A program made the translations under genes and the position numbers. The notes under the pieces were generated by a model. That model was not told the DNA's origin, ran no database searches, and was given only the letters and a program-made list of their open reading frames with translations. Positions 1 through 12,000 of a stretch of 49,599 bases of DNA are shown piece by piece (the stretch's first letter is position 1; each line of letters opens with the position of its first letter). The DNA lies in contig CAIVPX010000102.1 in assembly GCA_903907905.1 (NCBI GenBank), forward strand, positions 1 through 49,599, in the 5' to 3' direction. The DNA is from an uncultured bacterium. GTDB lineage: Bacteria; Pseudomonadota; Gammaproteobacteria; Burkholderiales; Burkholderiaceae_E.

Positions 1-3000
1 CGGCGGCCACCGACAGCGCGCTGGCCGACACCTCGGCATTGATGGCGGTCTCGCCTGTGGCTTCCACCAGAATGTCGCCACCCGCCTCGGTATCGCGCGC
101 GTTGAAGATGCGGGCACTGGTATCGGCTGCAATGCGGTTGAGCGCAACCACCGGCGCGATGGTGATCGCGGTCTGACCGGCGGCCGCGCCACCGCCCGCT
201 GCACCGCCTGTACCGCCCCCACTGGCACCCCCCGCGGGCGGCTTGACCGTATCGAGCGCCAGGGCGACGGCCGAACTCTCGATGACCGCCTCGACGCTGC
301 CGGCGTAGTCGGCTTGCACTTCGAGACCGCCCTCGAGTTCGAAGCTCGTGCCATCCGCCCAGGCGCGCGTGGCGGCGCGCTTCTGATCGGCAAAGCTTGT
401 GCCGAAGATACTGTCGGCAATATTCGCAAAGAGGTTCTGTGGCTTGTAGCCGATGGTGTTGAACGCGAGCGTGACCCCCACCGAGGTCTTGGCTTGCACC
501 TTGCTGCTGAGCGTGGCCGTGATCGCCGAGGTGTTGGTGGCGGTGATCCGCACCGTGCCGTCCTGCGCGGGCTCGTCGGCCCCCGCGGCGTCATCCCCCG
601 TGTCGTCGCCGGTGGCGGCATCGTCGGCGGCCGCCGTCGCATCATCCTCGGTCGCCTCGGCCGCGTCCTCTTCAAACAGGTCGGCTTCTTCGTCTGTGGC
701 GTCTGTGGCGTCTGTGGCGTCTGTGGCGTCGGCGCCCGACAGCGCGGCGCTGCTGCCAGCGTCCTCGCCCTCGCCCTCCTCACTGTCAGTCGCGTCCGTC
801 TGCGAATCGGCCTCGTCCACCTCGAGCCGAGTAACGACCGCGCTGTCGGCGATCCAGGCCTGGGCGCTGCTCATCACCGTATTGGTGGCGATCACCACGT
901 TGATACCGGTGGTCGACGCCGTGACCTCGCTCGAGTCTTCGGAGACGATCGTGGCCGTCTCGTCGGCGCTCACCGTGAGATCGCCCGCCAGCGTCAGGGT
1001 CTGGCCGTCGATGTAGGCGGTGACGTCGCTGCGCACATCATTGCGCACCACCAGGCCGCCTACGCCCACGCCGCCCACCTGCGAGGCGGTGGCGGCCTGG
1101 GCGAAACTGGCGCCCAGATCGGTCCAGTAAGCGAGGTCAAGCTTGGCCCAGCGGGTCTCGTCGCTGAAGTCTTCGTCGGCGAAATCGACCTCGCTCTTCC
1201 AGCCCTTGAAGATGTAGGTCATGCCGGCTTCGCCGCTCAGCTTTTTCCAGAGTGACGCGTCGGTGAAGTCCTGCTTGTCGAAGCGGACGTCCTCGAGCGG
1301 ATCGGCGCCGATGTACTCGTAGCTGTCGCCTGCTTCGGCTCCGCCCACGGCCGAACCGAGCGCCACCCGCTCGCCCTCGAGCATTTCTTCGGGTCGGTCG
1401 AACTCGGTGTAGTCGGCATCCGCGATGCGCACACGATCGCCAAAGCGCACCGTCTGCTCACCCGATCGATCGGTGTAGGACAGCCCCACGAGATTGACCA
1501 GCGAACGAACCGCCGCAGCGTTTTCGCTTTCTTCGGCCCCCGCACTCGCAATGAGCTCAACCTTCGAGTACACCCGGGCCGAGTCAAGCGATGACACGGT
1601 GACGCCGCCCCCGGCGGTGTCCACCGTATGGTCATCACCGATGATGAAGGACTTCGCGTAGCTGCTCACCATATTGCTCGCGAGCACGAAGCCGGCAGAC
1701 ACGGCCTTCTCGCTCGCCGCCGCGCCGCCCGTCGACATACCCCCAGCGGCCGCACCGGCCGCTGCGCCCGAGGCCGCGGTGTCGGTGCCGGTCGCTCCCG
1801 CCGTCGTGTCCTCACCCGTAGGCAGGAGCTCGGGCTCGGCAATCTCCGAGGCCGTCTCGTTGGTGATGGTCGACAGGATGAAGGCGTCGTTGTCCGCCTC
1901 GAGCACCAGCTCACCCGCCGCATCGATGTCACTGTTGCGGATGTAGGCCTGGGCCGCCGCCGGCTTTTCGTCGCCAATGTTGGTGCCGATCAAGGCATCG
2001 AGCGTGGCAAAGAGTACATTCTGTGCTTCGTAACCCACCGTGTTGAACGCCAGCGTGACGCCCACCGAGGACCCATCCGAGCTCATTGAGCTGGCGTTGG
2101 TCGCCACGATGTGTCCGGCGTTGACCGCACGCACGGTGATGTTGCCGTCCGGGCCGTCTTCGTCGGACGAATCCTGCGCAAGCGGCTCGTCGGTCTCGTC
2201 TGCCGTGTCGGGATCGGGCTCAGCCGTGTCGTCGCCGCCTTCTTCGAGGGCCGGCTCGGTTTCGGGGGAGTCCTCGGCCGCAAGCAGCGCGGACGCGGCT
2301 TGGTCGCCCTGCAACGCTTCATCACCCTCCAGCGCGTCCTCGTCGGCGGCCGGCTCGTCGGACTGGCCCGCGGTCGTGACGACCTGCGACGCATCGATGT
2401 AGGCATCGGCCGTGGCCAGCACCAGATTGGTCGCGATGATGCCGCCGGCCGCCAGGCCACCGCCGCCGCCACCGGTTGCCTCGGCCTTGCTGTCGAGCGA
2501 GGCACGAACGATGGCGTCTTCGGTGGCGAGCACCGACAGGGAGCCGGCTTCGATTCGCGTGTTGAAGACGAAGCTGCGGGTCTTGGCGCGGATGTCGTTG
2601 CGCGCAATGATGGCCCCCGCAGCCACCGCACGCGGCGCTGGCGGTTCCGCAACCGGCACCTCGGGCAAGGCCAGCGGATCCGGCTCGGGTTCGGGCTCAG
2701 GCGCGGGGTCCGGTTCGGGCGCGGGCTCGGGGGCCGGCGGATCGGTCACCTCGGCGCTCAGCAGACCCACATCGAGCCCGGCCAGCGCCCCACCAAAGCT
2801 CACCGTGAACGACTGCTCGCCACTGCCCGTCACCTGCACGCGGCCAGCCGCACCCAGCTCGGTATTGAGCGCATCCTCGGTATCCTGCGCCGTGGCATCG
2901 AAGGCAATGGCCTTGGTGGTCCAGTTTTCATCGCCCGCGCTGAAACTCAGCGTAAAGACGCTGCCCTGGCTGCCGCCCGAGAGCGTGATCTGCTGAACCT

Positions 3001-6000
3001 CGTCCTGACCCGGGTCACCCTGAGTGGGCTGCGAGAAATCGAATGCCCCCGCCTCGGCACGCATGACCAGCGGCTTGATCGACAACCCCGCCAACTGTCC
3101 GATCGCCTCGACGCGATAGCGATTGCCCGAGCCACGGTAGGAGGTATCTTCAGTGATGCGCAGGTCGGCCGCCGTGATGGTCTTGCCCGGCACCGCATCG
3201 TTCAAGACCTCAACAAAGGCGTCCGCCAGTTCGCGGATCGTCTCGGCCTCTTTTCCCTTGTCGTTGTTACTCGCATACGGCCAGCTCACCGGCATGCGTG
3301 CGCCATCGACATACAGCTTGAAGCCAGTGCGCCCGAAGCGGTTGCTGAAGGTGACAAGCCAGCTCTCATCGAGACGGCCGCTGCCGCCTTGAGTCTGCGC
3401 CACCACCTCCACCGAACCGGGATCGGCGGGCTCGGTTGTGCCGCCCCCCGTGTCTGTACCACCGCCGCCCGCGGTGGTATCCGTGCCGTCGCCGCCTGCT
3501 GTGGTGTCCGTCCCATCGCCACCGGCGGTGGTGTCGGTACCATCGCCGCCTGTGGTCGTGTCCGTGCCCTCATCCGTGGGCTCGGGGATTTCCATGTAGC
3601 GGACTTCGTCGATCGACACATCCGCAATCGCGTCGCCCGAGAACGACAGCACCCAGTAGTCGGTGCCGTCCGCATCGGACTCGATCGTGACCTTCAGATC
3701 GAGTTCAAGCGAATCGAAGCTGTCGCCCGCTTCGTTGACCGCCTCTTCCTGAATCATCGTGACCAGCTGATTGGCCGTCAGATTCTTCGGCACACCCGCA
3801 AGCATGAACACATCGCCATCGACCTCGATCTCGAGATCGAAGGTGCCGGTGCTCTCCGCGTCATAGACCTCGAGCGCCACCGACGGCCCCTTGGCCGCCC
3901 GCCCCTGCGCGATGACGCCGGTGCGCGCCTTGAGCCCCTCGGGCAGATCGCCCGCGCGCAGCAGCATCTGGTCCTGCAGCGCCCAGTCCTCGCCGTCAAA
4001 GCGCACCTGGTAGCTGTTGGCGCCCAGGGGCTCGACGGTCACGGCCTCGCCCTCGAGTGCGGCATTGAGCGCATCCTGGATCAGCTCGGCCTGGTCCGCA
4101 TAGGTTGCGCCCTCGGTGCCGTCCTGCGCGGTCTCGGCGCGCACCAGCAGCAGCCCCTGCGAGCTTTGGCCGATGGTGCTGGCCGCAATCTGGCCCATGT
4201 CGGTAGCGGCCAGATCGTCGCTGAACTCGATGTCGAAGATCAGCCCGCCCGACGAGAAGCGAAAGCCCCCCGAGACGTCAGACTCATCCTCGTTGAAGCT
4301 CACCGTCGCATGACCCTTGCCAAACCAGGTGTCGAGCACCGCCTGGATTTCGGCGGCATCCTGTTCGGGGTCGCCGTGGAAGGTGAGCGTCGCCAGATAC
4401 TCGGGCTCAGCGTCCGGGGCGGTATCGTCAGTCGTATCGATGCCGTCGGTCGTATCGATGCCGTCGGTCGTATCGATGCCGTCGGTCGTATCGATGCCGT
4501 CGGTCGTATCGGTGCCGTCGGTCGTATCGGTGCCGTCGGTCGTGTCGGTGCTGTCGGTCGAGGTGTCCTCGTTCGCCGCCTCGTCGTCGGCCTCGATCGG
4601 AATCAGCCGCAGGGTGTACTCGGTGCCCACCGCCGAAGGCCGATGCACGAACACCAGGCGCTGTTGCTCGTTCTTGGCCACGCCGATCTCGAGCCACTCG
4701 ATCGGATCGGTCGTCACATCGTCGAGCGTCAGCGTAAAGCTCGGCGCCTCCTCGCCCGAAAAGTCGAGCGCGTCGGTAGCGGTGAACGTCAGGCGCTGAA
4801 CCTCGTCACGACCCGCGTCGGCCGACGCCTCTTCCTTGGCCACGAGCCACTCGCTCAGGCCGTATTGCGCGTCGCCTGGCGACAGCCCGGTGAGCGTATC
4901 GGTCGTGTCTGGTTGCAGTGCCCCGCCTTGACCGGTACCTCCGGTCTGCGTGCCAGGGCCCGTCGACGTTTCCGTCGTGCTCCCGCCTGCGGCACTGTCG
5001 TTACCGGCGTCGAGCTTGCTCGACAGCGCGCCGAGCGCCGCATCCTCGAGCGCACCAAAATCGATGGGGTCGAGCTCGATTTCGTAGGGGTCGGCCTCGG
5101 CATCCTTCATGAACCACTGCAGGATGTTGGTCACCGACTCGGGCAAGAGCTTGAGCACATCGATGGTGATCGCGCCATCACCGGCCTCGAGAAAATCGGG
5201 CATCGCATCGCCCACGATCTTGTCGGTGAGCGTGGACAGCGGCAACGCGTATTCGATCTCCTTGCCCAGGAGCGTGGCCGTGATGACCGGATCGAGCAGA
5301 CTGATCTTGGACGGAATGATCCGGATCAGGTTTTGGAATTGCTCGATCAGGGTTTCGCCCGCCAGCCCGAAGGCCGGGATTTGGATCTGAATGACCTCGT
5401 CGTCCGAACCCGCGTCAGCGGCGCCGGCGTCGGCTCCGGTACCCGTCCCGGTCGCATTCGAGTCTGCATTGGCGTCGACGGTGGATTCCCCCTCGGCCGC
5501 CGGGTCCGGCTCGGCCTCGGCATCAGGCGCGCTGCCGATCGCATCCACCCCCGCCGGCATCTCCTCGCCGGACAGCAGCTCCGACAGGTCGATCAACAGC
5601 GGGTCGAGGTCGGGGTTGACGAAACGCTCGAAGACAGCCGGCGTGTCGATCGTGATGTCTTCGAAGATGAGTTCGACCTTGCGCCCCAGCAGCGTGAAGC
5701 TGACCGAGGGCGCCTGCAGCACGAACTGCGCGGGCAACAACTGCAGCGTCTCGAGACTCGGCCCGTCCTCATCGGTCGGCTCGGCCTCGTCGCTGAACAG
5801 GTCACAGGGGCACTCGGCCGCCTCATCGATCGGCCGGAAGAACACCTCGGGCTCGAATACCGGCAGCGTCGGAACAAACTCGCCATCGAGCACCAACGCC
5901 TTCAGGTCGATGAGCTCGGTAAGCGTGGTGTTGAGCCAGCCCGCGCGCAGCGCAAGACCCCACTCGTACTGCTGGCCCCCGTGCTCGACCACGCCCAGCG

Positions 6001-9000
6001 GCTTTTCAAATTCGAAGAGCGGCAACCTCGGGTCGGGCAGGATGAGATCGATGTTGAGCTCGGGCGCCGCAAACAGCATGTCGCCCAGCGGGATGGACGG
6101 CACCTCGAAGTGCGCGCCCAATTCGCGCGCCGTGATGTCCCAGCCGGTGGCCTCGCTCTCGTCAATCCCCTTGAGGAACTGCAGCACCCGCAGGTCCTGC
6201 CAGCCTGCGCCCACGCGCAGCCCGACGTCATAGTCCTTGCCGGCAATGGGAACGGAGAACAGCGGCACCTCGCGCTCGAAGTAGGGCATCTCGGTATCGA
6301 GCAGCCCCACGAACTGCTTGATCTGATCGAGCATGCCCGGCAGCGGAATCAGCTCATACCAGTAGCCCGTATCGGTGTAGTCGGTCTCGGCCAGATCGAT
6401 CTCGTCATCGGGCCCCATATAGCGGTAAATGCGACCCGGCTCACCCCCCGCCTCGTGGTCATCATCGAGCAGCACCTGATCGCCGAACGCGATCTCGGTC
6501 AGCCCGTTGCCGCTGCGGTGATCGACCCGGAAATACTCGCCGTCGCTTTCCTCGTCGGGCGTGGTTGCCGACGCAATGACGACGATGTCGGCCGAGATGG
6601 CGGGCGCGTCGCTCGCCTCAACCGTCAGGTCACCGCCCACCACCACGCTGCGCGAGTCCAGCTCAAGCCAGCGATCGGTATCGCCAAAGTCTTCCTCGGC
6701 CAGATCAACCGCTTCAGACTCGCCCAGATAGCGGTAAATCTTGCCGGCATCGCCGCCGGCCGAGTGATCCGCCGACACCAGGACCTGCGCACCCGGCTCA
6801 AGGTCGGTCAGCGCGTCTGCGCTTTCATGGGCGTAACCGAAGAACGCTTCATCGCTCGGGGCCGCAACCTGACGCACGTATGCATCGGCGCGCGTGCTGA
6901 CCGCATTGGAGGCCAGCACCACGCTCGCGGCCGACCCCGACCCCTCCGACGTGACCTCATTGCTGGTGCTCGCCTCGAGCGTGGCCGTCATGGCCGCGCT
7001 CACGCTCATGTCACCACCAATGTCGAGCACCACCTCATCGACCGCCGCCAGCACCTCGGCCGGCTCCTCGTCGCCGATGCTGGTACCCAGCAAGGCGTCA
7101 ATGGTCTGCGTAAAGATGTCCTGCGCCTGCCAGCCGATGGTGTTGTAGGCGAGCGTGACGCCCACCGCCGTGCCCCCCGAGGTGATGCTGGCCGTGTTCT
7201 CGGCACTGATGCCCGATTCGTTTTGCGCCTCAACCGTCAGGTCGCCGCCGGCGGTCAGCTCGCTGCGGGTAATCGTGGCGCGGCTGCTGCTCAGCACCAG
7301 ATTGGTCGCGAGCACACCGTTGACGGCAATCGGCACGGTGGCCGCGGGACCCCCGCTGTCGGTGACACCCGTGCCCGCGTCGCCCGACGCGGCCGTGTCG
7401 GACGCAGCCGATGCCGCCCCTGCGTCACCGCTGGCTGGCGAGCCCGCGCCTGTACCGGCGTCAGCCCCGGCCTCGGGCGCCACCGGGTCTTCAGCCACCT
7501 CGGCCTCTTCCTCGGACAGCGTCTCGCAGACGCCCGTGAGCGATGCATTGATCTGCGCCAGCGCGAAGGCCTGCACGCTGACATCGCCCCCCGCATCGAT
7601 GATCATGCGATCGATGCCGGCATCGACATCGCCGCGCACATCATTGCGCGCCGCAACCCCGCCCAGGGCCGCGCCGCCGCCGCTGGTGGCGGCAAGGCTC
7701 ACCTCCGAGTCGATGACCGCCGAGTCGTTGGCCACCACCTCGAGCGAGCCACCGATCATGGCGGTCAGCCGGTCCGAGAGGGCGCGAGCGCTCGCGTCGG
7801 CCGCAACCGGCCCGCTCAGCACCGGGCTCATCCACGCCAGCGTGCTCGTGCTGACCTTGTTGCTGGCCAGCACAAAACTCGCCGCCGCACCGTCGGCATT
7901 GGACGAGGCCTCGTTGCTCACGACCGCCTGAATGTGTGCGCCCTGATCGGCGCCCGGCGCATCATCGAGCGCCCCGGCCTGCACCTTGACGTCGCCCGCC
8001 GCCTGAACGTTCGTGTTGACGATGCGCGCACTGATCGCGGCTGGCTGTTCGTCACCAATGCTGGTGCCCAGCAGGGCGTCCAGGCTGTTGAAGAGCACAT
8101 TCTGCGCTTCCCAGCCGATGGTGTTGAAGGCCAGCGTGACCCCGATGGCAGTGCCATCCGAGCTCATCACCGCGAGGTTGTTGGCCTCGATCGACGACAC
8201 GTTGTCGGCGCCCACGGAGAGGTCGCCCTCGGTGAGCACATCGCTGTTGGAGATGACCGCGTTGGCGCGGCTCAAGACCATGTTGGTGGCGATCAATGCG
8301 TTGACCGCCAGGCTCGGCGCTGCGGGCGCCTCAGGCGCCAGCCCCACGTCGGCCAGGCCGCCGTCCGCCGTGCCGCCCTCCGCAGCACCGCCTGAGGTCG
8401 CACCGTCGGTGCCCGCTTCGTCAGGCGCCGGCGCATCCCCTGGAGGCGTCGCCTCCTCGGCCGGGGCCTCCTCCTCTGCAGCGGCGGTGCTCGTCTCACC
8501 GCTCAGGCAGGCCTCGATCGACGCCCCCTCGAGCGCCAGCACCACCACCTCGCCGCCGGATGCCAGGTCGACCGAATCGAGCTCGGCATCGACGCTGCTG
8601 CGCAAGTCATTGCGGGCAACCAGGCCCCCCACCGCCACCGCACCGCCACTCTCCGTGACCATGCACACCTGCGCCTGGATGGCTGCGGTGTCGGACGCAT
8701 TGACCTCGATGCCCTCACCCGCCTGCAGCTGCACCCGCGGCGACAGCGTGCTCTCCGGACTGATTCGCGTCGCCGCGCGCGACGCAATCATGTTGCTGGC
8801 CAGCACGAAACCCGCCGCCGTGCTCGCACCACTCGAGGCGGTCGTGCGCTCGATATTGGCGGCCACGCTCTCCTCGGTCTGCGCCGAAATGCTGATCGCG
8901 CCATCGGCGGACAGGTCGCTGCCGCGGATCGTGGTCAGCACGCCTGCCGGCTGCTCATCCCCAATGTCGGTGCCCAGGAGCGCATCAACCGTGGCGAAGA

Positions 9001-12000
9001 GAACGTTTTGTGCCTCCCACCCGATGGTGTTGAAGGCCAGCGTGACGCCGATCGCCGTACCGCCCGCCTCGGCGGCCGCCGCGTTCTCGGCCTCGATCGA
9101 CGAGGCATTGGTGCCCGCCACCTCGAGATCACCCGCAGCCGTCAGCGTCGAATCAAGCACCGATACTGCCACCTCGCCCAGAATCAGGTTGGTCGCAATG
9201 ATTCCGTTGAAGGCAAAGCTCGCCTCCTCGGTGTCCTCGGCCCCCGTGGTGCCCCCGCCCGCAGCAGGCCCTGAATCGCCGTCCGCGCTTTCGCCCGAGT
9301 CGGCTGCGGCGCCATCGTCGGCCGATGGCTCTTCTGGCTGCGCCTCGAGCGGCTGATCAGTGATCAGCGCCGTGACCGTGCTCGAGCCCTCGCCGGTGAT
9401 CGACACATCGCCATCGATCTCCAGATCGGCGGCCTCGACCAGGGCGATGACGCCGCTTCGCAAATCGTTGCGCGCCGCGAGACCACCCAGCGATGCGCCC
9501 CCTGCCGCCTGCGCCGACAGGCTGATGCGCGCCGCCACCCCCGCCGTATCGCTCGCCTCGATCGTGAGGCTGCCCGCCGTGTGCGGCTCGGCACCGGGCA
9601 GGTCGGTGAGCAGGGCCGAAGCTCGGGAACTGAGCAGGTTGCTCGCCAGCACGAAGCTGGCCGACGCCCCACCCTCGGACGCCACCGAGTTCTCGATGTC
9701 TGCCGTGATCTGCGGCTCGGAGATCGCGCTGAGCGTCAGGTCCTCGCCGACCGCCATCGAGGTACGGGAAATTTCGGCGCGCACCTCGGCCGGGTCTTCA
9801 TCGCCAATGCTGGTGCCCAGCAGGGCATCGACCGCAGCGAACAGGATGTTCTGCGATTCCCAGCCGATCGTGTTGAAGGCCAGCGTCACACCCGCCGCCG
9901 TCCCGCCCACGCTTTCGGTGGTGGCGCTGTTGCTGGCCTCGATCGTGGAGAGGTTCTCGGCCTCGACCCCGAGGCTGCCCAGCACGGAGACCTCGCTGTC
10001 GAGCAGCTCGGCCTCGGCCGTGTTCAGAACCAGGTTGGTCGCGATGAGGGCGTTGACCGACAGCGAGCTGCTGAGCGAAGGCATCGCGCCCTCCGAGCCC
10101 GAGGCGCCGGCGGCAGCCCCCGCAGCATCGGCGGCGGCGCCCTCCTCGCCTTCAAACTCGGACTCGCTGCCGGCGCTGACCTCACCACTCAGGGTGGCCG
10201 TGATCGAGGCATCGGAGGTGCCGGTGATTGAAAGATCGACGCCGGCCTCGAGCGCCGCATCGGTGACCGAGGCCAGCACCCCGGCTCGCATGTCGTTGCG
10301 CACGATGATGCCGCCGACCGCCATGGCGCGACCGCCGCCAGTCTGCGCGGCCGAGCTCATGGTCACATCGGCTTCGATGGCCGATTCGTCCTGCGCCTCG
10401 ACCGTCACGCTGCCGCCCGCCACGATGCTGACGAGCGGTGCATCGTCGTCATCGCGGCCACGAATGACCGCGCGCGTCTCCGAGCGCACCCGGTTGCTCG
10501 CCAGCACCCCGGCTGCCCCCACCGACAGGCTGGCCGCCGCCTCGCCCGCGTTGGTATCGGACTCATTGCTGATCTCGGCAGCGAGCGAGATGGCATCGAC
10601 CGCCCGCACGCTGATATCGCCCCCCGCATTGAGATCGCTGCCACTCACCACTGCATAGGTGCGCAAGGGAATTTCATCGGTGAGCAGATCGGTCCCCAGC
10701 AGTGCGTTGAGACCGGCCAGGGCGATATTGCCCATGTCCCAGCCGACCGCATTGAAGGCCAGCGAAATGCCTGCGGCCGAGCCCGGTGCATTGGTGACCG
10801 TACTGCCTGCGGAGGTGGTGCTCGCGATGTCGCTGGCGTTCAGGGCTTCGACGACGATGTTGCCCTCGTCACCCACCTCGACCGCGCTGCTTTCAACCAG
10901 GGCCTCGACCGCACCGGTGAGCTGTGTCCATGCCACCGTACCGCCCATGGCGAGGGAGTACGTGTCCGAGGCTTCCTCTTCATCGCCGACCACCGCCATG
11001 GATTCGGTGAGCGCGCTGAGCGAGCTCTCGCTGCTGGCGATCACGGCAAAGTCGCCCGCGTCAACCTCGGCATCGCTCACCTGCGCGCGCACCACGCGGT
11101 CGACGGTGGCACTGGCCGATGCAATGCCGATCTGAATGTTCTTGACGAAGGGCAGTTCAGCCGAGAAGCCGGCGCTCTCCGCCTCAAAGACCGATTCGTC
11201 GCGCGCGACCATCGCCACCGCGCCAGGCGCGCTGACGACCGCATCAGACAGGCGAACCTCGGTGATGCCGGCGGCATTGATCTTGGCGATCTTCGCGCGC
11301 GAGCTCTGCGTGCTGGCGGTCAGCGCATAGATGCCGAGCGCCGAGGCGTCAATGTCGGCACCCGAGACGACCGCGAGCACGTTGTCAACGACATCGATGG
11401 TCTGGACACCCACCAGATTGGATTCGACCGAGCCGTCGACGCCGGCGCCAGGCTCTTCCTCGGATGCATCGGGCTCGGCGTCCACCGATCCGGCGGAGAC
11501 CTGAACGGTGGGCGCGTTGCCGCTTTCGGGCGCGGCCAGCGTGACACGTTGATTGCCGTCGCCCAGGCGGGCTTCGACATTGCGCACCAGCTCGACCTGG
11601 CTGATGCCGAGATCGAAGCCACCGGTAAAGCCGGTGGTCAGACTCCCCGCGGTGTCGAGGATGGCCGCATAGCGGCTGCTATCGATCGCCTCGATCAACA
11701 CGTCGATGCCTTCGCTGTCGCTTTCGGCGTCGATGATCAGTCGCGCGCCGCCTGCGATGACGGCCGAGGTGGTCTGGATGGAGGTGATGTCGATCAGCCC
11801 CAGGCCGCCCTCGCCTTGCGCCGACAGCCGATTGTCCGTGAGGGCGATCACTTCGAGCGAATGGGCCTCGATCACGGCGCCACTGCCGATGCGTGACACC
11901 GCCGACGTGCTCGCCTCGATGTCCAGGTTGGCGACGATGCCGGTGCTGTCGAGCGCCACCTGGGCCCCCACCACCGACTGCAGCAATACGGCGCCGCCCG

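Larger units (their letters stand above)
450..10771 (-). repeat. Seven copies of the GVTLAFNTIG / DALLGTSIGDE module inside the giant gene
   Basis: The codons for G-V-T-L-A-F-N-T-I-G recur at about 450, 2034, 7133, 8117, 9021, 9864 and 10743. Each is followed in protein order by a QN-LF-DALLGT-IGDE-PA segment. The four steps between 7133 and 10743 are 843 to 984 bases, so one full unit is about 280-330 residues. The first copy in the protein (10743) is the most divergent. The 5.1 kb gap between 2034 and 7133 marks an inserted unrelated region. Confidence 0.85.

Noticed and set aside
314-1255. Plus-strand frames in the first 12 kb (also 8013-9356, 9360-10658 and others)
   Set aside because: All are antisense shadows of the giant gene; their Ala/Ser-rich translations are the mirror of its codon bias.
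2111-8395. 2094-codon open frame on the plus strand
   Set aside because: It lies wholly antisense to the giant minus-strand gene, has no family-like motifs, and is rich in Arg, Gly, His and Asp as expected from the reverse of a GC-rich repetitive frame. The minus frame has the ribosome site, LEPR motif and repeated modules.
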